Of a stretch of DNA of 64,000 nt, positions 46,401 to 56,658 are shown piece by piece (the stretch's first letter is position 1; each line of letters begins with the position of its first letter). The position numbers and the translations under genes are program-made. The notes below the pieces were generated by a model. It was not told the DNA's origin. It was given only the letters and a program-made list of their open reading frames with translations, and ran no database searches. Source of the DNA: Neostapfia colusana. Lineage: Eukaryota > Streptophyta > Magnoliopsida > Poales > Poaceae. The DNA lies in assembly GCA_030760725.1 (NCBI GenBank), contig JASWHV010000001.1, forward strand, positions 72,561,683 to 72,625,682, in the 5' to 3' direction.

Positions 46401-47547
46401 TTCTCGCCATCGGTCCCAGCAAACGCTAAACGGCCTCCGGCTACACGACCAGGACATGTCCACGCACCTTTCTTGTATAGGAAGTCGGGGGAGAGGGTGG
46501 CCGGTTGCTGCTGTCGACGGAGAGCCGAAACGGCGAGGTCCGAGCACCTTGAAGCTTTGGCGCCAATCCGCGTTTCTCGAGCAGTTCGGACCGGCAAACC
46601 TCGAAGGGGCTTTGGCAAGGGCTAGAGCACGTCCAGGCGATTCTCTTTGCTGTGGAGCGCTCGAGCAATCGAGCTTGGAGGGCTGTGGTCGATCGGAGAG
46701 AGCTGAGCGGCGGTGTTCGGTGGAAATGAGACTGTCGCGGCGCTGCACGAGCTGAGGAGGAGGAGAAGTAGTGCTGGGGTACTCGGGCGGCCGCTCTTAT
46801 CGTCCACGCGCGCGCGCCGACGTCGGCCAGCGAGAACCAGCTCGGTGGCTCGGTGAGGACGTCGGGTGGAGCGCTTTTCCTGGAGCTGTCGCGCCGCGAT
46901 CAACCGGGAACAGAGAGAGAGAGGGAAAAACAGTCGGTTGTTTGCTTTAGGTGGCTGACAATTGGGCCCCACCTCCCCCTTTGTTTAGTCAAACTTCTCT
47001 GATATTTTTCCCTCCAGCAACTCCACATTAAAAGCTTTACTTCATCCCAAAGTTAAGTTTGAATTTGCAGAATTCGAATGGTTTGAATTCTGGTGTAGAA
47101 TTTGAATGGGGTTTGATCATTTGAATTTGAAAAGGAGTTTGAATTCTCCACTTTGTATTGCATAAAAAATATAGCAAACCAGCTCCAAAATTTCCAATTT
47201 TTGGCATGGCTGCTCATTCAAGGGTGGAGAACACATTTGTGAAACCAAATTTTCAGATTGAGGGAATTTGAATTTGAAGCTGAATTTGAAATTCAGATTA
47301 GAGGGCTTCTTCTTTTAATCCCAAACAAATATTAAAACTCCTCCAAATGAGCTGAAAATTGGAAGGTTGAATATTTGGACTATGAAGATCCAAGTTATGA
47401 ATTTAGATCTTCATGTTTGGAAATTTTGGGAAGTCTAAACCCTCACTTTGAACTCACACTTATTATAATTCAAAGTTTTAATTCCCCTCATTTTTCATAA
47501 GTGTACATGAGCTGAATTTTCTTGCTACCACTTTTGGGGATTTTATA
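43467..47547 (-). repeat. 5' LTR of element E (right), 4081 bp
   Basis: It starts TGTGGTGACCACC and ends GGATTTTATA. The final CA seen in the left copy has become TA. It is followed by the duplication GTGCG. It is colinear with 33213-37292 at an offset of about 10254, with scattered substitutions. Confidence 0.93.
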
Positions 47548-47552
47548 GTGCG
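47548..47552. repeat. Target site duplication GTGCG of element E, right copy
   Basis: Matches 33208-33212. Confidence 0.92.
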
Positions 47553-47640
47553 CACTCGGGAAGAACTTCCCGGTCGGTCACCCATCCCCAAATTCCTCTG
47601 GGCCAAGCACGCTTAACCTCGGAGTCCTTTGCAGGTGGGC
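47549..47640 (-). ncRNA. 5S rRNA-like domain inside Cassandra LTR
   Basis: 5S-like Pol III control sequences (box A-like and box C-like) are conserved while flanks differ from genuine 5S genes. It is known that Cassandra LTRs carry such a domain. It is not a working rRNA gene, and it is cut at its 3' edge by element E. Confidence 0.75.
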
Positions 47641-47664
47641 TTCCGGAAAAGAAGGTATACCTTG

Positions 47665-50086
47665 ATGCAAACCGGGGCTTGCCTTGCTTCTGCTGGTCAG
47701 TTGTTAAAGCTTCGTCTGGAAGAAGGAAGTCGAGCACTTCCGGAGTCTCCTCGCCTTCAGCGACTACACGTTAATGAGATACTACATGTCAATTCAAATG
47801 CAATGTCTAAACTTGAATAAGTAATTATTATAACTCTATCTAGCGCTCCCCTTTGGCTCTGAAATTTTTATGGCGGCTTGTTATGGTCCTAACCAGAGTC
47901 TTGACCAAGTTTCATTTGAGCCTTGTACAAATAAAAGCCTATTTGGTCAATTATTAGAGCCTCCAAGGAATTCTAGGGGTTTTCATGGCTCCAACCATTA
48001 TTTTTTGGAAACTAGAATTTAAGATGGTTCTTCATGGAACTGGTTTCATGTCATTTGAATAATTCTAGAGGAAGTTATGCCCTAAATAAGATCTGAGAAA
48101 ATCTGAAAAATGTTTCTGTACATTTTTTTCTATTTTCTCAGGGCAGTTCACTTAACCACCCCATTAGGGGGACTAAATGAGCTTGGATGAGTCTTAACAT
48201 TTTACTGTGACTCAAGGATTTTCCAATGAACCTCCCAGCCAAATTTTAGAATTTTTCATGAAGTAATTCTCCAGATAAAATTCCTAACAGATTAAACTTT
48301 AGGGAATTAATCCTGGAAAACTATTTAGTTTCATGAGCTAAAATTTGTGTTGCTGGAAAGTACTCACAATTCTGAGTTCAGCAAAATTTGGTTCACTGAA
48401 TTTGGAGCTCCTAGCCAAAGTTATGAATTTCTAAAGTTTGGGCTGATCTCTGAATTATTTTCCTACAGAAAATCCTTTCCCGCGCTTATTCCGAGGCTGA
48501 CAGCGGGGCCTGCCTGGTTTAATTTAAACTAACCACGCTCGCGCGCGCTTAGCTCAGCGGCTGACATGTGGGGCCTGCGCCTTCATCTATCTCCCGATGC
48601 CGCCGCCCGAGCCGCCGGAGCTCCGGCGAGGTCGGCGTTCCCGGTGATCTAGCTCGCCGGCGACGGTGAGACTCACCGCCCCCACATAATTTCGGACGCT
48701 GAACACGCTGGACACCATGCCACCGCCGGCTAACCAACGTAGCTCACCGGCGACGAGCTCTATGCCTCTGTGCTACCTCGGCAACGCGTTCCCACCCTCC
48801 TGAACACCTCCTTCGCGCGCTAATCGCGTCACCACGCTCAGGGAGACCTCGGGAAGCTCGGCATGACCTCAGTTGGGCCCTAAACGGCCGGCAACCTAGA
48901 CCTCACCGGCGACCCTCCCTTCCGCTGGACTGTTACTTGTGAAACTAGGGTTTGGAACGGTTGCTCCTGCGGTTTTCTGCTCGGAGAAACTCGCACGGGT
49001 GCCTAGAACGTGTGTGAGCTGCAGCTCGACCGGCGGTTGCTCCGGTGCAACGAATTTCGCCGGCGACCAATTTCTAACCCTAAGGTGCACCATGGGGAAA
49101 ACTGGGAATTCTCTCTCTACCCTGCATGAAAGGGTGAACGGTTTCCTTCCACAGCTTCCTCACACGCGGGCGCACCTTTTCTTCTCTGGTGGTGGCGCGT
49201 GATACAGCCGGGATCGGCCGGTCGTCGGTGATCAGAGAACGGCGGCGAAAACACTCGCGAGCGGAGGCAACTGCAGGGTGGGAGAGCGTCGGTTCAGCCG
49301 GGGCACCGTGATAAGGACCGAGTGCGTGTCATGCTGGCGCGGTGACTCACAGTTTTCACCGTGCCGTGGCTTCTTCCACCCGGGTGCCGGAGCAGGAGGT
49401 GTCACGCGCTGATCGCCGGCTGCCGAGTGACTCACCCGAGTTGCCTTCGGTCTTAAGTCCTCTGACAAGTGGGCCCTCTTCTCCCCTCTAATTTTTCCTC
49501 CCCCCCTGCTGCTGCAATTATCCCAGCTACTCTCCATTGAATGAGTGACTTAACCACCAAGCCACAGTTTGAATTTGGTTTCTCAAGTTTGAAATTTGTT
49601 TGGGCAAATTTGCTTCACATTTGAACTGAAATTCAAATTCAGTTTTTGAATAAGTGCAAATTTAGCTCCCGACAAGATGAACTCCAATAGGGATGAAAAT
49701 TGGTAGACTAACCCATAAAAATGTTCTGAGTTTGAATATGAAGCCAACTTTCGAATCCAAGTGATGAAAGTTGCTGCAATTTGAATTTACATTCGAATTG
49801 GCCTCTTTTTCAAATGCCTCCAAAAGTGCCTCACAAAGTGTTGGATTCGCATGAAATTTGGCCTGAACCTTCCCAAGACTATTTAAGTTCTAAGGGTGAC
49901 CTCAACCTCTCATGTTCATGTGTAGAATTCCTTCTTTTTGAAAGTTAGGGCTTCCCCCTCTAATCACGCTTTTGATGGTGGTTACTTGCTCTTCACAAGT
50001 ATTCACAAGATATCCACAACAAAAGCTGTAGTGTTGTGAGGTGATGGAAAATTTTTTGCAAGTCCCTTTTTTCTTGGGGTTTTACA
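47665..50086 (-). repeat. 3' LTR of element F, truncated
   Basis: It is colinear with 58021-60454, with many substitutions and a few indels. It ends GGGGTTTTACA, next to the polypurine tract. It contains the box TGCAAACCGGGGCTTGCC at its cut end and a GC-rich promoter-like part (48480-49500). No gene is supported. Confidence 0.9.
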
Positions 50087-50106
50087 TCCCTCCCCACTTA
50101 AAAGAA
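50087..50106 (-). promoter_or_regulatory. Polypurine tract of element F
   Basis: The minus strand reads TTCTTTTAAGTGGGGAGGGA before the 3' LTR. Confidence 0.83.
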
Positions 50107-50152
50107 TCTCGTCCCGAGATTACAAAAGAAGAGACAGCGATGTACTAAAAAC

Positions 50153-51001
50153 TCACCCGTGCTGGGACATCATGAACTCCGGGTAGTTTGAGCGAAGGAA
50201 TTCCTTGCTCTCCCACGTCACCTCTTCGGCGGTGTGGTTACTCCAGAGTATCTTGTAGAACCACAACGTTTGGCTACGTGTGGTCCGGGCCTTCTCATCA
50301 ATAATTGCCACCGGATATTCATCATATGTCAAATCCGGTTGCAACTCGCCGATGTCTTCGGTGGGAACTGTAGCCGTATACTTCAGACATTTTCGCAGTT
50401 GTGAAACATGGAAAACGTCGTGAACACCAGAAAGAAATGCCGGTAGCTCCAGTCTATACGCCGCTGGCCCACACTTCTCGGTGATAGCATAGGGTCCAAT
50501 GAATCGGGGAGCGAGTTTCCCCTTCACGCTGAACCGGTGCACGCCTTTCATCAGAGATACACGGAGATACACGTGTTCCCCGACGTCAAAGTGCAACTGC
50601 CTACGCCTCTTATCAGCGTAGCTTTTCTGCCGGGATTGAGCGGCCTTCAAGTTGGCTTGAATCATCTGAACGCGCTCTTTGGCCTCGTTTACCACATCAA
50701 CCCCGAATGTGACCCTTTCACCGGACTCGCACCAGTTCAATGGGGTGCGGCATTTACGACCGTAGAGAGCTTCATATGGTGCCATCTTGATACTCGCCTG
50801 ATAGCCGTTATTGTACGAGAATTCCGCTAACGGTAGGTGATCATCCCAGTTCCTACCGTGGTCGATGGCACACGCCCTCAACATGTCCTCTAGTACTTGG
50901 TTCACCCTCTCTGTTTGCCCATCTGTCTGAGGGTGATAGGCGGAGCTCCTAATCAGCTTAGTACCCAATGCAGCGTGCAACTGCTCCCAAAAGCGAGACA
51001 C
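50153..51001 (-). pseudogene. Element F integrase C-terminal half and chromodomain-like tail
   Basis: 282 codons are open, with [77 protein letters not shown] (a GPY instead of GPF motif), [16 protein letters not shown] and the tail VAIIDEKARTTRSQ with EEVTWESKEFL. It is separated from upstream integrase by a deletion around 51025 that removes the second catalytic Asp region from the frame. Confidence 0.88.
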
Positions 51002-51209
51002 AAATAATGCACCTCGATCTGAGACTATGGTCTAGGGTACCATATAAACATAGAATCTTCGCCATATACAGCTCCGCATATTTGCCGGCATTGTAACGTG
51101 TATGCACTGGGATAAAGTGAGCCGTCTTGGTTAACCGATCAATGATTACCCAAATGGAATCATGCTTGTTGGAAGTCAGGGGTAATCCCACAATGAAATC
51201 CATGCTCAC
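50958..51209 (-). pseudogene. Element F integrase core fragment
   Basis: It carries [20 protein letters not shown] and [20 protein letters not shown], with the first catalytic Asp. It loses frame after CLYG, where the sequence coding for the SDRG motif is shifted. It overlaps the adjoining fragments in other frames. Confidence 0.8.
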
Positions 51210-51903
51210 ATCTTCCCATTTCCATGCCAGGATTTTCAGAGGTTGCAGCAGCCCAAGATTTCCTCATATGATCAGCTTTCACTCGTCTACACGTATCACA
51301 CTCGGATACATACTTAGCTACTTCCCGCTTCATCCGTGTCCACCAAAATTTCTTTTTCAAATATTGGTACATTTTGTTGCCACCCGTATGAATGGAGTAT
51401 TTAGGCAAGTGAGCTTCATCAAGAATCTTCTTCCTCAGCTCCATATCCCGGAGTACGACTATGCGGCCATTGAACCACAGTGTCCCCTCATCATCCTTCC
51501 AGAAACATTTGATTTCCCCGTTGTTTATCCGTCTCCGGAGATGTGTCATACCCTTATCAGCTTTCTGAGCTGTAATAATGTCCTCCCTAATAGTAGGGAT
51601 GAGGGCAAGGTTGTGGAGTGATCCATAAGGAACCAAGTACAAACTCGGCTCTTCCTCCTCCACCGGTGTAATGGTGAGGTTATGGACATGTGATTTCCAA
51701 CTCAGCGCGTCGGCAACAACATTCGCCTTGTCGGGGTGGTAATGAATCTCAATCTCATAGTCTTTGATTAGTTCTAACCACCTCCTTTGCCTCATATTCA
51801 GCTCCTTCTGGGTGAGGATGTACTTCAAGCTATTGTGGTCGGTGTAGAGATGCACCAAATTCCCCAGGAGATAGTGCCTCCACATTTTTAACGCCAAAAC
51901 CAC
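51160..51903 (-). pseudogene. Element F RNase H and integrase zinc region
   Basis: It carries the RNase H end ([33 protein letters not shown], with Arg replaced by Trp) and the integrase zinc-binding segment ([30 protein letters not shown]). It goes out of frame right after HMRK. Confidence 0.85.
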
Positions 51904-53846
51904 AGCAGCAAGCTCAAGATCATGAGTTGGATAGTGCTGCTCTTGGTTCCAAAGTTGCGTGAGCCATATGCGACCACACGTCCTTCCTGCATCAGCACGT
52001 AGACGAGCCCAATACCGGACGCGTCACAATACACGTCGAACGGCTTGGTTGTATCCGGTTGAGCTAAGACCGGGGCTGTTGTGAGATGCTTCAGTAATGC
52101 TTGGAACGCTCCTTCACACGCCGTGTTCCAAACATATTTTGTTCCATTTTCCAGCAACTCTGTCATTGGCTTAGCAAACTTGGAGAAACTTGGAATGAAT
52201 CTCCGATAGTATCCCGCTAAGCCGAGGAAGCTTCTGACTTCATGGACCAAAGTGGGAGCTTTCCATTTCAGCACTTGCTCGATTTTGCTTGGGTCAACCG
52301 CTATGCCTTCCGCTGAGATGATGTGTCCCAGAAATGGCACTTGGCTGATCCAAAACTCACATTTGCTGAACTTGGCGTAGAGCTTGTGGTCTCGCAATCG
52401 TTGGAGAACGATCCTCAAGTGTTTGGCGTGTTCTGCCTCTGTCTTGGAGTAAACCAAGATATCATCAATGAACACCACCACGAACTTGTCCAGCTCCGGC
52501 ATGAACACCGAGTTCATGAGATACATGAAATGGGCTGGAGCATTAGTGAGACCAAAAGACATGACAAGATATTCATATAAGCCATATCTCGTCGAGAAAG
52601 CCGTCTTCGGGATATCCTCCGCTCGGATTTTTATTTGATGATATCCCGAGCGAAGGTCCATCTTGGAGAACACACTTGCACCCACAAGTTGATCAAACAG
52701 GATGTCAATGCGGGGCAGTGGGTACTTATTCTTGATGGTGATGGCGTTGAGCAGCCGGTAGTCCACACACAGCCTTAAGGTTTCATCTTTCCTCTTCACG
52801 AACAGCGCTGAGCATCCCCAAGGCGAGGAACTCGACCTAATGAAACCTTTGCTTAACAGATCATTGAGCTGTTCTTTCAGTTCAGCCAGTTCGTTCGGAG
52901 CCATCTTGTATGGTCTCCGTGATATGGGCGTAGTCCCGGGTGCAAGCTCAATCTTGAACTCGACATCCAGCTCAGGTGGCATGCCCGGAAGATCATCCAG
53001 AAACACGTCGGGGTATTCCCGGACTACGAGAATGTCCTCTAACTTGAGAGCCTCAGTATTATGGATTTGTGAAATTTCCAGGACTGGATTGTCTAATATG
53101 AGGTACTGCGGATGGTGTAGTGGGGAGTTGAGGTGAAGCGCCCATGATAATGTTTCTCGGACAGCGCCATGGTAGCTTAGCCATGACATTCCTAAGATTG
53201 CAACAATCTTCTGCCCCTCTAGAATAATCATAGTGGTGGCGTATATCTTCCCACCTAAGCACAGTGGTGCTTTCAGAATCATCATAGTTGCTGAAATCTT
53301 TCCTCCCGGTGAGCAGATCATATAAGAACACTCGGTTAGAAAGACTTCCAGTTGATGCTTAACCACATATGATGCACTTATGAAGTTGTGGGTTGCACCA
53401 GAATCAAATAATATGATGATGGCTTGATCGTTGAGAGTGAACGTACCCGCCAGCACGTTGTCTCCCTCTGGGTCGTCCTCATTGTCGAGGTTGTGAACGC
53501 CCCCAGTCCGCTGACCAACCTTTTTGACTGGAGGTCGGCCTCGAGCACCGCCCTGGAACTGGGCTTGCCCGCTGCTCTGCTGCCCCTGGGGACAGTCCTT
53601 CGCGAAATGGCCCGCCGGGCCACACGTGAAACAAGTGTAGCGGGGCGGTCCTCCGCTGATCGGCGGACGGAAACCCGGGGCGCGTTGTGGTGGTGGAAAC
53701 GCCCGGGGTGCCGCCTGCTGCTGTTGTTGTGGTCGCGGTGGTGGCATCGGCGGTCGAAACGGGGGTGACTGAAAAGAACGACCCCCGAACTGTTGAGGTC
53801 GCGCCGGTGGATGCCACTGCTGTCCAGATGGTGTCCGATACACCAT
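51888..53846 (-). pseudogene. Element F zinc knuckle, protease, RT and RNase H start
   Basis: The longest F fragment (652 codons) contains a Gln/Pro-rich linker, the knuckle [14 protein letters not shown], protease [12 protein letters not shown] ([50 protein letters not shown]) and RNase H ([17 protein letters not shown]). All RT catalytic residues are kept. It loses frame in the YGSRQL region by a one-base change near 51960. Confidence 0.9.
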
Positions 53847-53918
53847 GCGGTACTTCTGGGGAGTGCCACCCCTACTGCTGGGTGGAGTGCTGCGCTTCCG
53901 CTGCTCAGCCGCCAGTTC

Positions 53919-54320
53919 TCACTGAGCGTCTTCTTGCATGATCGCGGCATTGACGAGGTCGTTGAAGGTGCCGCGATTCCATTGAATGAGATGCGTCTTC
54001 ATCTCGGGGTGTAACCCCCAATAGAAGTGCTCCCGTTTCTTCTCCTCGGTGGAGACGTAGTCCGATGCATATTGCGCCAGATGGTTGAAGGAACGGGAGT
54101 AGTCATGGGCACTCCTCCCGCCCTGCTTCAGCTCCAAGAATTCTTGGAACTTCCTCTTCATTATCCCGGGAGGGATATGATAGGCGCGGAATGCCTCCGG
54201 AATTCTCCCCACTCCACGGTATGGCCAGCCGGACGTGAGGCGACATAATTCGCTCACCACGCACCAGCGGCACCGTGAAGCTGCTGCGCCGCGAACAGAG
54301 TCTTTTTCCGCTCCGTACAT
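53919..54320 (-). pseudogene. Element F gag capsid fragment
   Basis: It carries FRAYHIPPGIMKRKFQEFLE, DYSRSFNHLAQYA and KKREHFYWGLHPEMKTHL, clear Gag capsid motifs. It ends at a TGA after EDAQ (an Arg-type codon in relatives is likely). The N-terminal part is frame-shifted near 54200-54300, in the WWAN region. Confidence 0.85.
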
Positions 54321-54429
54321 TGCAGCATCCCAAACATGGAATCGATTGTCCGCAGCCAGTTGTCGGCCTCCATTGGTTCTGCGGCTTCTGTGAACACCGG
54401 AGGGTGCGTACTCATGAAGTCCGAGTACG

Positions 54430-54681
54430 TCACCTCACGGGGCTCACGAGGCCCCCTCTCTTGACACCCCCCGCCTGGGACGTATTCTGCATGATTGTGC
54501 AGAGCAGGTCGGTCTGCTCCTCACGATTCCCCACAAGTGCCGCTATCACATCCGCTAGGGTAAGCGGAGGCGGCGGTGGTGGTTGCTGCTGCCGGGTGCT
54601 GTCGTAGGCAGGTCGCTGGGAGTCATCGCCTCCCTTCTGGCTAGATCCACCAATCTCATGCGTGGTCCGAGTGCGAACCAT
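54430..54681 (-). pseudogene. Element F gag N-terminus
   Basis: It starts at ATG 54681 (MVRTRTTHEIGGSSQKGG), preceded by TATGGATCAG. A glutamine/proline stretch follows, then LADVIAALVGNREEQTDLL, the N-terminal Gag helix pattern seen in B and E. It ends at a stop at 54430, before the capsid. Confidence 0.8.
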
Positions 54682-56643
54682 CTGATCCATACGACAATAA
54701 ACATCAGCCCCGCAACATATTGCATGCAGTCCAATAAAATAGGCGTAAAACATAATGACATTAAAACATGCGATACATCTTGTATACGGATAATGTAATA
54801 ACTTTGCACAAGCTACACCATTACCATACCAAATACAAGCTAGATAAATCCAACTTGATTAACCTCCTCTTTGGAAGCTCACCACAACTAGGTTTGGTCA
54901 CTACGAGACGTTACTATCGCTTTGTCATCACGTACACCACCCTTTTATCTTCAATACGACACAAACATGGCGTCTAGCAAAACAAACTTGAGTAAGGCAT
55001 ATGCTCACTCTTTCACTAGTTCAAGATAACCACTCATGAGTATGTTCTACCCCATTGGAAGTACTTAAACCCCCTAGGGTACAACAATCTCCCTAATGAG
55101 TTCAACTGTCATTCCTCTATCAGAATGACCAGTTTCTACATATCCAAGATTTTGATATGGTTCTGGGCATTTTCTTGACTCAAGTTGAAAACCAAAGTCA
55201 AAGTTAACTTCAGTATATTTCCAACGAGTATTTATTTGCCCTCAGATCAGCTATGGTTAAAAATTTATGGTAATTTAAAGTTAACAGAATTTCTGGTAGA
55301 ATTTCAACAGTACCTCCTTTGGGAAGTTGCGGTTTTCAACTCATATTTCCACTGAATTCCGTGCTGCAAATACAGACACTTTGAGTTACAAAGATGTAAC
55401 AGATCTCCTACCCTTTCTAAAGATGTATGATATGACAATTTTAGATTTTTCTATAGTAAGTTATGCTTGAAAAACAGACCAGTCCAGAGAGTGTTTTGAA
55501 TCTGTCCTGGTTCTGGATAGTTTACATCCCTCTGGAATTTAAGACCTCTTAAGGTGTAATTGAGCTCTGGAAGTCTACAACAAAGTTGTGGAGTGCTTAA
55601 ACACCTTTCCAGAACTATATCCCACACCTCCATTGGCTAAATAATCTGTGAGTTATGCCCCGTCCAAGTTCAGCAAACTTGCTGCCCAAAACAGAGCACT
55701 CTGTTTTTCAATCCTTTGGAACTACACTGATGAACTATCAAATTTTTCTACCCGACCAGAATCCTAAATGTTGAAACTTAGTGATTTTAATTCCTTGTTA
55801 TCATTATATTTCATGCACATGCCTAGGATATGTTGGTACTACGTTCCTCACAAAAAGAAAATCCTAACCGGATTATACCGGCATATACATCTCAGTTGTG
55901 GCACTAAACGGGCTCTCGCACACGTATACTACACGAGATACATACGTGGTTAGTACCTGCAGAAGACCACACAATAATGATGCACTCAATTTGTTTCCAT
56001 TTCAGGCAGGGCCATATTTAAAGTAAATACAAACGCCCGTATCATTGTCATATGGCCGTCCTTGAGTTAAGTCACGTCTCAAGGTACGTGATCGTGTTTC
56101 AACACCACACGACCGGGAACCCGAGTATATCATGAACGGGTCGTCACGGTTGGGAATGTTATCAACCCAACGGATACCACCTACTGCCATGCAGGGCAAG
56201 CCGATGGCAAGCGCTGTGTATGTCCCCTTGGGCTACTTCCAGACGAACACACTCTCGCGTTACTGAACACACGATGGGGTCTCCACTTACTTGTCTAATG
56301 CACGCTAGGGATCAGCGTTTCATATGAACTCAGAAACATGAAGAGTCCAAGAGTTTCATATTAACGTCTCACACCAAGCTGTGAGACCTATCCTTGAACC
56401 ACTTTCCTCGTCAGGGGACCTAACCAAAATTTAACCACTTTCGGTGGCGTTCCTTACCATTCTTACCAGAGCGTAGGTGCGTCGTTACATAATTAACATT
56501 CAGAATTATAACACATATGTTAGCCTTGCCACTTTAAGTAACTATGCTAATATAGTCCTTACTTGGGCAAACTACCGAATCCTCACTGTAAACCTAAGTT
56601 TTCCCGTAATACAGTCCTTAATTAATGTGCTATCCCCAATGCC
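54682..56643 (-). other. 5' leader of element F (no orf0)
   Basis: Non-coding. The block 55838-56640 is closely related to 42640-43440 (E) and less closely to 19905-20400 (B). No orf0-like frame is present; the rest is AT-rich with nothing recognised. Confidence 0.7.
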
Positions 56644-56655
56644 GCTCTGATAGCA
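56644..56655 (-). promoter_or_regulatory. Primer binding site of element F, one mismatch
   Basis: The plus strand reads GCTCTGATAGCA. The normal site is GCTCTGATACCA, so one base of the tRNA-iMet match has mutated. Confidence 0.85.
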
Positions 56656-56658
56656 GCC

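Larger units (their letters stand above)
33213..47547 (-). mobile_element. Element E: complete but frame-broken Ty3/gypsy chromovirus
   Basis: LTRs at 33213-37292 and 43467-47547 are flanked by the 5-bp duplication GTGCG. Internal order on the minus strand is primer site, leader without orf0, gag, protease, RT, RNase H, integrase with chromodomain-like tail, polypurine tract. Full length is 14.3 kb. The polyprotein has at least four frameshifts and one stop, so it depended on proteins from another copy or decayed after insertion. It is inserted at the 3' edge of the 5S-like domain of Cassandra. Confidence 0.95.
47548..47664 (-). mobile_element. Cassandra TRIM, right part with 5S-derived domain
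   Basis: It continues the Cassandra 5' LTR interrupted at 33212. On the minus strand it contains GTTAAGCGTGCTTGG (47603-47617) and GATGGGTGACC (47576-47586), the two internal control blocks of plant 5S rRNA in the right order and spacing, preceded by ACTCCGAGG. At 47665 it passes without a gap into the truncated LTR of element F, so the outer part of the Cassandra LTR is lost. Confidence 0.88.

Noticed and set aside
47549..47640. Genuine 5S rRNA gene
   Set aside because: Only the control blocks and short flanks match; the remainder is diverged and placed in a Cassandra LTR.
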